This document shows positions 36,145-44,636 of a DNA stretch of 64,000 nt, one piece after another. Below the pieces are notes generated by a model. The model saw only the letters and a program-made list of their open reading frames with translations. It was not told the origin of the DNA and searched no databases. The stretch spans positions 2,501,001 through 2,565,000 of the forward strand of contig JADJUW010000001.1 in NCBI GenBank assembly GCA_016716835.1, read 5' to 3'. The DNA is from Myxococcales bacterium. GTDB lineage: Bacteria > Myxococcota_A > Polyangia > Haliangiales > Haliangiaceae. The stretch's first letter is position 1. Every line of letters begins with the position of its first letter. The translations under genes were made by a program, and so were the position numbers.

Positions 36145-39100
36145 CTATCTCACGCCGCGTCGCCGCGCGATAAACGCCGCCGCGCATAGGGCTAGCGCGA
36201 GACCGCCGCCGCCAGGCAGGTCGCCTGCGCTGGAGCCGGCGTTACAATTAATGCTGCCGCCCGAGACGTTGACCTGGTCGTCAAAGCCGTCATTGTCGTC
36301 GTCCGGATCGCAGGCGTCGCCCGGCGCATCGTCGTCGACATTGGCTTGGTCAGGGTTGGCATCGGAAGGGCAATTGTCTTGGTCATCCGGCACGCCATCA
36401 CCATCGCTATCAGGAGGCGCGTCGTCGTCGGCGCTGTTGGGATCGCTTTCGCCGGCGTCGACCGCGCCATCGTGGTTGGCATCCTCTTGGCCATCAATGA
36501 CGCCGCCGCCATCTGTATCGGGGTTCAGCGGGTCGGTCGTCGTGGCCCCGCCATCGGCATCGGCGATGCACGCCGCCGCCGAGGCATCCGTGTCGGGATT
36601 GCTGCAGTCTAGGCCGAGCTCCGTGCCATCAAACAGCCCGTCGTTATCGCTGTCTGGATCTAGCGCATTGATGATTCCATCGTCATCGCTATCTTGGTCA
36701 TAGGCTGGCTCGTCACCGTCGACGACGCCGTCGTCGTCGCTATCGGCATCGTTAGGATCTGTCTCAAGCACGAGTTCTAGCCACGTTGGCAAGCCATCAC
36801 CGTCGTCGTCGGCGCCGGTCTGCACGGTTACCGTCGCCGTGGCCTCGCCGCCATTGCCATCGGAGACCGTGTACGTAAACGTGACGGTGCCTTCGAATAT
36901 GCCATCAGGCGTATAGGTTATGGTTCCATCGACGTTGATGACCGCGGTGCCGGCGTTTGGCACGCTAACCGCCGTGACCGTGAGCGTGTCGCCGTCGACG
37001 TCGCTATCATTTGCCAGCACCTCGATGATGACGGGGGCCGTTGTCGCCAACGCGTTATCGTCGACCAAGGTGGGCGGGCTATTGATCGCCGTGATCGAGA
37101 TGACGGTGGCCTGCGTGTCGCACAAATCTGGCGTGCCGCCGTCGCAAATTTGCACGCTCACGGTGCAGCTCGCAGGCGGCGTTGGGCCCGCTGGCGTAAA
37201 CGTATATTCGCCCGTGCCCGCATCAACAGCGCCGCCGCAGGTGTCGCCCGCGCCGACAGTCCATGTTTGCGCGGGGCCATCGGCATCATCGCGCGTTGGA
37301 TTGTACGTATACGCGGCATCCTCAGTGGCCGCCAGCGGCGCGATGCTGGTGATCACGGGCGCGTCGTTGGTTGCGGTGATCGAAATGACGGTGGCCTGCG
37401 TGTCGCACAAATCTGGCGTGCCGCCGTCGCAAATTTGCACGCTCACGGTGCAGCTCGCAGGCGGCGTTGGGCCCGCTGGCGTAAACGTATATTCGCCCGT
37501 GCCCGCATCGACAGCGCCGCCGCAGGTATCACCCGCGCCGACGGACCAATTCTGCGCGGGGCCATCGGCATCATCGCGCGTTGGATTGTACGTATACGCG
37601 GCATCTTCGGTGGCCGCCAGCGGCGCGGTGCTGGTGATCACGGGCGCGTCATTGGTCGCGGTGATCGAAACGACGGTGGCCTGCGTGTCGCACAAATCTG
37701 GCGTGCCGCCGTCGCAAATTTGCACGCTCACGGTGCAGCTCGCAGGCGGCGTTGGGCCCGCTGGCGTAAACGTATATTCGCCCGTGCCCGCATCAACAGC
37801 GCCACCGCAGGTGTCACCCGCGCCGACGGACCAATTCTGCGCGGGGCCATCGATATCCACACGCGCAGGCGTATAGGTATAGCCCGTCGCTTCAGTCGCC
37901 GGATTCGGCGCGAGGCTCGTGATCTCGGGCGCATCATTTACCGGTGAAACCGTAACCGTAACCGTTGCCGAAGCCTGCCCGCCAAGGCCATCAGCGATGG
38001 TGTACGTAAACGTCATCGTGCCAAAGTAATTTTCTTGTGGCGTTATCGTCAGGCCGGTGCCGCCGCCGGTGATTGCGGCAGCGCCATTGCTCGGTTGCGT
38101 CACGGCAATAATGGTAAGCGAGTTGTTGTCGAAGTCGCTATCGTTGTCGAGCACGGGCACAGCGGTCGCCGCGGCGTCTTCATCCACGGTGATCGAGTCG
38201 TCGCTGGCAACCGGCGCGCGATTAATAGTGGTGTTGTCCGTGGCGCTATTATTACCCAAAGATGGGTCTGTCACGTTGCTCGGCGCGGTGACCGTCGCCG
38301 TATTGGCGAGCGTCCCACTCGCGCTAGCGGAAATCGTCGCGCTTACCGTGTAGGTGGCAATGCCTCCCGGTGCCAGCGTCACCGTGCTAGCAAGATTGCC
38401 CGAACCGGAGGCGGCGCCGCAGGCAGATCCAGCCGTTGCGCTGCACGTCCACGTCACGCCGGTTAAGCCCGCCGGAAACGTATCGGCAACCGCGGCATCA
38501 AAGATGGGCAAGGGCTCGGTGCTGGTGTTAGTGACGGTGATCGTATAGGTGGTGCTGTCGCCGGGGGCGAGCAAGGTTTGGCTATCGGTGATCGCGATGG
38601 ACAAATCGACGGTCGAACACATCACAATATTTGTTACGGCTGCGTTGGGCTCGCCTGCCGCACCGCGCGTTGCGCCATTGGCCGGAAATTCGCTAAGCAC
38701 CGCGCGATTGGTTGTGCCGTTGGCACCACCTGTGGCGCTGCGTGCAACCGCACCGCCAGCCACGGCGATAAAGCCGCCACCGCCGCCACCGCCGGGGCCT
38801 TCGGCTTCGTTGGTGGCCGCGAGCGTTTGATTGCCGCCCACGCCGCCGTTGGCTTCGACCGAAATGTCGCTGAGCGCATTGGTGCGAAGCACGATCGTGC
38901 CACCGGCGCCGCCACCGCCAGGCGCATCGCCGGGATTGCCATTGGAGGCAACCGCGCTGGCGCCATTGGCCCTCACAACGCCTGCGCCGCTTACTTGGTT
39001 GGCAACCAAAAACACCATGCCGCCGCCTCGACCGCCTGCGCTGGCGGCGCCATTGTTGCCGTCGCCCGCGCCACCACCACCGCCCATAAACAGGCGCCCG

Positions 39101-40209
39101 CCCGTTGGATCGTTGGCCACGGGTCGCCCGCCAAGGCCGCCAACTTCGCGGCGCGAATCGCCCCCCCACAGCGCATTACCGGGGCCGATGGTTAGCGCGT
39201 CTTGATCGCTCCCAGAGTACGTATAGCCACCGCGGCCGCCGCCTGAGGACGTCGTCAGCGCGTTGCCGTTGGCAATATAGCCCGGATCTAACGTCCACGC
39301 CGTGGCGCCGGTGGCCGCACCGTCCATCACGCCTTGGCCCGTCCACGTCGCGCCGCTATTGCCGTTGGCGCCACCGCCACCACCACCGTTATGCCCATCA
39401 CCGCCACCGCCGCCGTTGGCGGCCGCGCCGCGTGAGTAACGTCCGTTGAAGGTCGAATCATAGCGAGCCCCATCGCCGGCGATGCCCTCGCCTTTTTCCG
39501 CGCCATTGCCGGCCGCGTTGGAGCGATACGTGGTGACGCCGTTGGACGTCGAGTTATCGACCACGCCGCCGCGAAAGCCTTGGGCCGAAACATCGATGCC
39601 TGCGCCGTCGATGCTGGCGGTGCCGCCAACATGCACCGCGACGATGCCGCCGCGCGTACCATTCCACGCGGTCGCGACGATCGAGCCGCTGCCGCTTACC
39701 GCTAGGCTGCTAAGTTGCGGCACGCGGACCACTTGCGTGCGACCTGCCGCGCCCGACGTATATGCATAGCGCAACCCCGTTTGGCAGCTGGTATCGATGG
39801 TAATGGTGTTGACTGCGATCGACGCAACCTTGACAAACTCATACCGTCCCGCATTGCCAAGCGCGGTGACGGCGCCATAGCCGACGGCATCGGTGCTATC
39901 GATGGTGGCACCCTGCATCTGGACGATCAGGAGCAAATCGCCAGCCGCGAGGTTGCCAAACGTGACGTTGTTTAGCGTCGTCGCATCGTCGACCGTAAAC
40001 GACGTTGCGCCCGCGATCACGTCGGCGTTAAGCGCCGCATAGTCATTGAGCACCGTGTTGGCGGTGGTAACCGCAAGCGCGCCGTCCTGGCCGGTCAGCG
40101 CCTCGCTAGTTTGCTCGGTATCGCTTGATGCGCCGTCGCCAACATCTAGATCTGTACCGCACGCTACTAACCATGTGCTCATGGCACACAAAATAAATAC
40201 TCGCATCAT
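36145..40209 (-). CDS. giant surface lipoprotein with DUF11, cadherin-like, Ig-like and TSP3 repeats and a MYXO-CTERM-like tail
   Basis: About 1354 residues. It begins with a lipoprotein signal (MMRVFILCAMSTWLVAC, lipobox LVAC). Next are a Gly-rich parallel beta-helix-like region (about 60-520), a DUF11 domain (YTITVTNTSTEPLPIFDAAV), a cadherin/VCBS-like domain (DDSITVDEDAAATAVPVLDND), three nearly identical 95-residue Ig-like repeats (NDAPVITSxAPLAATED), another cadherin-like unit, and thrombospondin type 3 calcium repeats (DSDDDGVVDGDEPAYDQDSD, DGVPDDQDNCP). The end (INCNAGSSAGDLPGGGG, a hydrophobic helix, ARRRGVR) resembles the myxobacterial C-terminal sorting signal. ATG 40209 follows GGGGG. 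It is probably a cell-surface adhesin or matrix protein. The gene sits alone between direct repeats. Confidence 0.88.
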   Translation of the reverse strand: MMRVFILCAMSTWLVACGTDLDVGDGASSDTEQTSEALTGQDGALAVTTANTVLNDYAALNADVIAGATSFTVDDATTLNNVTFGNLAAGDLLLIVQMQGATIDSTDAVGYGAVTALGNAGRYEFVKVASIAVNTITIDTSCQTGLRYAYTSGAAGRTQVVRVPQLSSLAVSGSGSIVATAWNGTRGGIVAVHVGGTASIDGAGIDVSAQGFRGGVVDNSTSNGVTTYRSNAAGNGAEKGEGIAGDGARYDSTFNGRYSRGAAANGGGGGDGHNGGGGGGANGNSGATWTGQGVMDGAATGATAWTLDPGYIANGNALTTSSGGGRGGYTYSGSDQDALTIGPGNALWGGDSRREVGGLGGRPVANDPTGGRLFMGGGGGAGDGNNGAASAGGRGGGMVFLVANQVSGAGVVRANGASAVASNGNPGDAPGGGGAGGTIVLRTNALSDISVEANGGVGGNQTLAATNEAEGPGGGGGGGFIAVAGGAVARSATGGANGTTNRAVLSEFPANGATRGAAGEPNAAVTNIVMCSTVDLSIAITDSQTLLAPGDSTTYTITVTNTSTEPLPIFDAAVADTFPAGLTGVTWTCSATAGSACGAASGSGNLASTVTLAPGGIATYTVSATISASASGTLANTATVTAPSNVTDPSLGNNSATDNTTINRAPVASDDSITVDEDAAATAVPVLDNDSDFDNNSLTIIAVTQPSNGAAAITGGGTGLTITPQENYFGTMTFTYTIADGLGGQASATVTVTVSPVNDAPEITSLAPNPATEATGYTYTPARVDIDGPAQNWSVGAGDTCGGAVDAGTGEYTFTPAGPTPPASCTVSVQICDGGTPDLCDTQATVVSITATNDAPVITSTAPLAATEDAAYTYNPTRDDADGPAQNWSVGAGDTCGGAVDAGTGEYTFTPAGPTPPASCTVSVQICDGGTPDLCDTQATVISITATNDAPVITSIAPLAATEDAAYTYNPTRDDADGPAQTWTVGAGDTCGGAVDAGTGEYTFTPAGPTPPASCTVSVQICDGGTPDLCDTQATVISITAINSPPTLVDDNALATTAPVIIEVLANDSDVDGDTLTVTAVSVPNAGTAVINVDGTITYTPDGIFEGTVTFTYTVSDGNGGEATATVTVQTGADDDGDGLPTWLELVLETDPNDADSDDDGVVDGDEPAYDQDSDDDGIINALDPDSDNDGLFDGTELGLDCSNPDTDASAAACIADADGGATTTDPLNPDTDGGGVIDGQEDANHDGAVDAGESDPNSADDDAPPDSDGDGVPDDQDNCPSDANPDQANVDDDAPGDACDPDDDNDGFDDQVNVSGGSINCNAGSSAGDLPGGGGLALALCAAAFIARRRGVR
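37111..37965. repeat. three 285 bp tandem repeats in the surface protein gene
   Basis: The same sequence recurs with matching points at 37111, 37396 and 37681, a 285-base (95-codon) period with very high identity at the DNA level, including silent positions. Each unit codes for one Ig-like domain with VSVQICDGGTPDLCDTQATV. Confidence 0.9.
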
Positions 40210-40337
40210 GCTGTCCCCCAGTGCTCGCGGCACCAACAAAATTCTAGCTGGTGGCAACCACAGGCCCAAGCAGATCTGCTTGCGTTTCGGTGAGGGCCTA
40301 TGTCATGCGGCTGCCTACATATTGCGCGCTAGGCGCA

Positions 40338-41423
40338 CTAGGCTCGCTCGCACGTGAGCAGCGAATGGCAGACGCCGACCTCGTGGTCTTCGGCGACGAC
40401 GCGCAGGCCAGCGGCCTCAATGAGGCGGCGCAGGACCTCGGAGTGGTACATGCGGCTATTGCCGTTGGCGATGCAGGCGAAATAGAGCGAGGTCGCGACC
40501 ACGCAGTAGCGGGCGCTTTCGTAGCGCTGGCGATTCCACAAAAGCTCCAAGATCATGACGCGGCCGCCGGGGGCGAGTGCGGCGCTGGCGCGGCGCAGGA
40601 TTGAGGCGATCTGATCTTCGGAGAAGCAATCGAGAAATTGGCTCATCCAGATGACGTCGGCGGTGCCTGGTAGCACGGCATCGTTGGCGAGGACGTTCAT
40701 AGGAAACGCGGCGACGCGGCTGGCCTGCGCTGGTGGCAAGGCTTCGATGTTCGGGGCCGCAAGCGCGAGTTGCTGCGGGAGGTCCACCATGGCGATTTGG
40801 ACGGCAGCGTCGCGCGCGACGCAAGCGCGCGCGAATTTGCCGACGTTAGCGCCAATATCCATGATGCGGCCGACGGATCGGTCAAAGACTCGGTCTAAGC
40901 ACAGCGCAAACACTTCGTCGGAATAGTAGTTATCGAACGAAAACCACGAGTCGCGCACCACCGGCGGCAGCGACGACAGGCCTTCATAGAGCGTGCTCCA
41001 TGCCCCCAGCTCGCGTAGGCCAATGGGCAACCCTTCGCGCAGCGACGCCTCAAAATGGCCAAAGGCGCGATAGCAAATGTGATGTGAAAAATCGGTATTG
41101 ATGCGGACCGCGGGCTCTTTGAGCCAAAAAACCCCAGCCTTCTTGATGTAATAGCGAGCGTCATCGTATTCGGTGAACCCCGCAACGAAAGAGGCCTCAA
41201 GCAGTAAATCTATGGCGTACGGCGACAAGCCATTTGTGGTGGGAGCGACGTCGGATGCAACGACGCCTTTTTTGCCGGCGCGATACAAGGCGTCGAACAC
41301 GCCGCTATCGCGCGCCACCCGCATCGCCTGAAACATTAGCGGCGCAAAGGCCATCTTCTGCGCCTCAAAGCGCGCCAGCTCGGCTGACGTGCTCGGATCG
41401 GCGACGCGCTGCACCGAGCTCAT
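40338..41423 (-). CDS. SAM-dependent O-methyltransferase of the aryl polyene cluster
   Basis: 361 residues. An N-terminal winged-helix-like dimerisation region (KMAFAPLMFQAMRVARDSGVFDALY) and a Rossmann methyltransferase domain with the SAM motif IMDIGANVGKFARACV, the acidic VDLPQQL and later GTADVIWMSQFLDCFSEDQ match the plant-like O-methyltransferase/UbiE-type fold used in small-molecule tailoring. In aryl polyene clusters a methyltransferase commonly modifies the aromatic head group; that is the proposed role. It overlaps the ammonia-lyase gene by ATGA and is the last gene of the cluster. Its 3' end is the source of the direct repeat at 36062. Confidence 0.87.
   Translation of the reverse strand: MSSVQRVADPSTSAELARFEAQKMAFAPLMFQAMRVARDSGVFDALYRAGKKGVVASDVAPTTNGLSPYAIDLLLEASFVAGFTEYDDARYYIKKAGVFWLKEPAVRINTDFSHHICYRAFGHFEASLREGLPIGLRELGAWSTLYEGLSSLPPVVRDSWFSFDNYYSDEVFALCLDRVFDRSVGRIMDIGANVGKFARACVARDAAVQIAMVDLPQQLALAAPNIEALPPAQASRVAAFPMNVLANDAVLPGTADVIWMSQFLDCFSEDQIASILRRASAALAPGGRVMILELLWNRQRYESARYCVVATSLYFACIANGNSRMYHSEVLRRLIEAAGLRVVAEDHEVGVCHSLLTCERA
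40345..40399. repeat. direct repeat copy 2, at the intact methyltransferase 3' end
   Basis: Counterpart of 36062-36116, lying inside the last 20 codons of the functional methyltransferase gene. The two copies bracket a 4.2 kb block that carries only the giant surface protein gene. Confidence 0.85.
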
Positions 41424-42949
41424 ACGAACCTCGCCAGCTCGCTGCGATACGCCGCGAGCAGCGCGATGATCCACGTATCGCTGCGCTCATCGCCAACAAA
41501 GGCCGGCACCGTCTGCCGCACCCATTGGTAGATGTTGCGTAACGGCGCGGGCAGGCGCTCGGCGCCGTTGACGGCATCGGTGGCCTGCGCCGCGGCCAAC
41601 AGCGAAATGACCGCGACGTGCTCGCTTAGATCGAGCACTTGGCGCAGCTCGCGCGCGGCGAGCGTGCCCATTGGCACCTTGTCTTGGTTGTGGCCCTCGG
41701 TGCTGCGCGAAAACGCGGTGGCGGGCATGCAGGCCTTGAGCGCCTCGGCGACCAGCGCCGACGCCGTGATCTCCAGCGCCTTAAACCCGTGATGCGCGAC
41801 GCGCGACTCATCGAGCACCAACACCAAGTTCTCGGGAATGCCCGTCGCTGGCGCCGCGTGGCACAGCAGCATCAATTGGCGCTCAAGCGCCTCGGCGCTG
41901 CTGGCAACTTGCGTCTTGAGCGAATCGGCGACGTAGGCGACGTGGCCGCCATAGAAATTGCCGCCGTGCAAGATATCGCCGGTTTCGGGGCAAACCAGCG
42001 GATTATCGCCGGCGCTGTTTAGCTCGATGTCGACGACGTTCGCGGCATGCGCCGCGGCGTCGAGCAAGACGCCAACCACGTGCGGCGCGCAGCGGATTGA
42101 ATATGGATCTTGCACTTTGCCAGCGTGCGGAATCGGTCGCGCCGGCACGCCCAGATCGTCGCGCACCCACGCGGCATATTGCGCCGAACCGGGATGCGGC
42201 TTGGCGACAAAAATGCGCTCGTCAAAATGCGCCGCCTGCCCCTGCAGCAGCCAACTGTTCCACGCGGTAATCGTGGCATGCCAACGCGCGAACTGATTGG
42301 CGCGCGCCAGGCCGATGGACGCCAACGCCGTCATGACGCTGGTCCCATTCATGATCGAGAGGCTTTCCTTGGGTTGGAGTTGCCATGGCACCAGCCCTGC
42401 CTCGCGCAGGGCCACCTCGGCCGGCACCACCTTGCCTTGCCAATACGCCTCTCGCTCGCCCTCGAGTACTGCGGCAACGTAGGACATTGGCGTTAAGTCG
42501 CCGCTGGCGCCAACCGAGCCAATCTCGGGCATGCATGGCAAGACGCCCGCCGCAAGCAAGTGTTCAAGCGCCTGCATGGTCTCGACCCTGATGCCGCTGT
42601 AGCCGGCGCTAAGCTGCGCCAGACGCGTCACCAACACCGCCGCGCTCTCGCTGGCCGCGAAATGCGCGCCAACGCCCGCACCGTGATAGCGAAACAAGTT
42701 GGTCGCGAGCGCCTGGGTCAGCGCGGCACCGACCTCCTGCGTGCACGAGGCGCCAAAGCCGGTTTTGATGCCATAAAGCGCCGAATGGCCACTTAGGCGC
42801 TCATGCACCGCGGCGCGCGTGCGTTGCATTTGCTGCACCCAGGTGGCGTTTTGGCTAAGCGCGACGCGGCGTGTGCCAAGCGCCACGGCGACAACATCGC
42901 GATACGACAGCCGGCCGTCGCCAATTGAGATGGTAGGTACGAGGGTCAC
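41420..42949 (-). CDS. aromatic amino acid ammonia-lyase (HAL/TAL/PAL family)
   Basis: 509 residues of the MIO-dependent lyase family. The cofactor-forming triad Ala-Ser-Gly is at 148-150 (GSVGASGDLTPMSY), the catalytic Tyr loop is YGIKTGFG (59-66), and GNFYGGHVA-type and NQDKVPMGT motifs follow. The family removes ammonia from His, Phe or Tyr; in this context it should make a cinnamate or 4-hydroxycinnamate starter for the polyene. At the residue pair that governs substrate choice (88-89, in NLFRYHGAGVG) it has Tyr-His, unlike the Ser-His of histidine lyases or His-Leu of known tyrosine lyases, so specificity cannot be assumed. ATGA overlaps on both sides place it within the operon. Database transfer would call it histidine ammonia-lyase; the cluster argues otherwise. 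Confidence 0.92.
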   Translation of the reverse strand: MTLVPTISIGDGRLSYRDVVAVALGTRRVALSQNATWVQQMQRTRAAVHERLSGHSALYGIKTGFGASCTQEVGAALTQALATNLFRYHGAGVGAHFAASESAAVLVTRLAQLSAGYSGIRVETMQALEHLLAAGVLPCMPEIGSVGASGDLTPMSYVAAVLEGEREAYWQGKVVPAEVALREAGLVPWQLQPKESLSIMNGTSVMTALASIGLARANQFARWHATITAWNSWLLQGQAAHFDERIFVAKPHPGSAQYAAWVRDDLGVPARPIPHAGKVQDPYSIRCAPHVVGVLLDAAAHAANVVDIELNSAGDNPLVCPETGDILHGGNFYGGHVAYVADSLKTQVASSAEALERQLMLLCHAAPATGIPENLVLVLDESRVAHHGFKALEITASALVAEALKACMPATAFSRSTEGHNQDKVPMGTLAARELRQVLDLSEHVAVISLLAAAQATDAVNGAERLPAPLRNIYQWVRQTVPAFVGDERSDTWIIALLAAYRSELARFV

Positions 42950-43887
42950 GCTTGGCTCCAGAAGTCGTAGAAGTTAAACCAATTGAGCGGCGCCAATTGG
43001 GCGTACTTGTCGATAAATTGCGCAAATTGGTCGACGTAGGGCTGGGCGGCGCCCGCGCGGTCGCCTCGCCGCAGCACGACGCGCTCGGCGAGCAGCTCGC
43101 AGTGAAGGTCATAGCGATTGGGCTTGGTGTAGAGCCCCGCGACAAAATAGACCGGGCAGCCCAGGGAGTGCGCCAAGATCCACGGCCCAAGCGGAAAGCG
43201 CGCCGGAGCGCCAAGGCAGGTCGCGGTGACGCAGCGCTCGTCGCGATCGCTGCGGCGATCCGACAACATGGCGACCAGCTCGCCGCGCGCGATCGCGGCC
43301 TTGATCTTGAGGATCGGCTCGATGGCGGCGCCCGGGCCCGAGCCGCCGAGCGAGATAACGCGCAACAAGGCGCCCGGCGCCAGCGACTGCAACACGCGAT
43401 TGACGCGCTCGGCGTTGGTGAAATCGACGACAATCGTTAGCGGCACCGCGAAGTGGGCGGCCGCGGCGCGCATCGCCTCGAAGCTGCCGAGATGGGCGCC
43501 GACGAGCAGCGCACCGGTTTTGCGCTGCACGGCCTGCACAATCAGCTCATGGCCGTGGCGCTCGATCTGCAGCGCGTGCCATTTGCCGGTCAAGAAAAAC
43601 AGTCGATCGAGCGACGTCTGCGCGAAGGCGTGAAGATGGCGTAGGGTTTGACGAAACGTCGCCGGTAGCCCCATGCGTTGCAAATACGCCGCCGAGACGC
43701 GGCGCGCGGCGCGGTGAAACGTCGCGTAGTAGAGGCACAGCCCGTACAAAAACCAACCGGCGACGCGGCGGCCGGCGAGCCGCGCCAGCGCGACGACAAA
43801 ACGAATGCCAAGCACGGTGCCGGCCTCTGGGATGGAGCGCCATGACGACGGCGCCGCCTTGCCGCCCGCCGCTGCGTCTTCGTTCAC
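42946..43887 (-). CDS. LpxL/HtrB-like lysophospholipid acyltransferase
   Basis: About 313 residues of the bacterial lipid A acyltransferase fold: a hydrophobic N-terminal region (FLYGLCLYYATFHRAARRVS), the HX4E catalytic motif in LLVGAHLGSFEAMR, and AMLSDRRSDRDE, where the family has its second active-site block. Homologues in aryl polyene clusters are thought to acylate the lipid anchor or join the polyene to it. The open frame extends to 44088 but that part lies inside the glycosyltransferase gene in another frame; GTG 43887 overlaps the preceding stop as GTGA and has GAGGGCAGG ahead of it, so it is preferred over ATG 43905. Confidence 0.85.
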   Translation of the reverse strand: MNEDAAAGGKAAPSSWRSIPEAGTVLGIRFVVALARLAGRRVAGWFLYGLCLYYATFHRAARRVSAAYLQRMGLPATFRQTLRHLHAFAQTSLDRLFFLTGKWHALQIERHGHELIVQAVQRKTGALLVGAHLGSFEAMRAAAAHFAVPLTIVVDFTNAERVNRVLQSLAPGALLRVISLGGSGPGAAIEPILKIKAAIARGELVAMLSDRRSDRDERCVTATCLGAPARFPLGPWILAHSLGCPVYFVAGLYTKPNRYDLHCELLAERVVLRRGDRAGAAQPYVDQFAQFIDKYAQLAPLNWFNFYDFWSQA

Positions 43888-44636
43888 GCCTGCCCTCGCC
43901 GGCATGCGCGCCACAGACGACGCAGTGGCCACGTCGCGAGCCTGGCAAGGCCTTCGAGGCATAACCGCGTGTGCGCCCACGAGATCAGCGCGGTATCGAC
44001 AAAACCGCGAAAGTGCGAAACGCCACCGCGCTCGGCCGGCACATAGACCACCTTGGTCGGCACGTGGCGCACGCGCGCGCCGGCCCATACCAGTCGCACG
44101 GCAATCTCCGGATCAAAATCCATCGCATTGGCCTTCATCGAAAGGCCCGCGGCGAGCGCCACAGGATAAACGCGAAAGCCGCACAAAGGGTCACCAATCG
44201 CCCTGCTTAACGTTTCTACGGCCACCCAGAATTTTGAAATCTTGCGCGCGATGAGGCGACTGCGCGGTGCCGAGGCGTCAAAGATCGGCTGCGCCAGCAC
44301 CAAGATGTTGTCGCCACCTTGAGCTGCAGCGAGCAGCGCCGGGATGTCGCCCGCGTCGTGCTGAAGATCGGCGTCAATTTGCAACGCATAGGCAAAGCCT
44401 TGTGCCTCTGCCCAGGCCAAGCCGGTCTTCACCGCGGCGCCCTTGCCGCCGTTTAGCGGTCGCCAAACCACGGTGCAAAGCCCCTCGTCGACGAGGCCAC
44501 TGGCGATCGCTTTGGCCTCTTCGCCGCTGCCGTCGTCGACGACGACCACGTCGCTTACGTGCTGCCGCACGGCGAGCACAACCTCGCGCAGGGTGCGCGG
44601 ATTGTTATAAGTTGGGATAATGGCGCACGCGTTCAC
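43884..44636 (-). CDS. glycosyltransferase family 2 (dolichol-phosphate mannosyltransferase-like)
   Basis: 250 residues of a GT-A fold: the N-terminal strand AIIPTYNNPRTLREVV, VVVDDGSG (31-38), NGGKGAAVKTGLAWA, and the metal-binding DADLQH near 88-93, then GDPLCGFRVYP and a C-terminal amphipathic segment. This subfamily transfers a sugar from a nucleotide or to a polyprenyl/lipid carrier at the cytoplasmic side of the membrane. In aryl polyene loci it is expected to glycosylate the lipid anchor. It overlaps the ligase gene upstream (ATGA) and the acyltransferase downstream (GTGA). Confidence 0.9.
   Translation of the reverse strand: MNACAIIPTYNNPRTLREVVLAVRQHVSDVVVVDDGSGEEAKAIASGLVDEGLCTVVWRPLNGGKGAAVKTGLAWAEAQGFAYALQIDADLQHDAGDIPALLAAAQGGDNILVLAQPIFDASAPRSRLIARKISKFWVAVETLSRAIGDPLCGFRVYPVALAAGLSMKANAMDFDPEIAVRLVWAGARVRHVPTKVVYVPAERGGVSHFRGFVDTALISWAHTRLCLEGLARLATWPLRRLWRACRRGQA

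Noticed and set aside
37150..37947. Long plus-strand ORF rich in Arg/Ala repeats over the surface protein gene
   Set aside because: It is the reverse complement of the 285 bp repeats; its composition is Arg/Ala-biased with no start signal or domain.
43888..44088. N-terminal extension of the LpxL-like acyltransferase
   Set aside because: It lies within the glycosyltransferase gene in another frame and has no acyltransferase features; GTG 43887 fits better.
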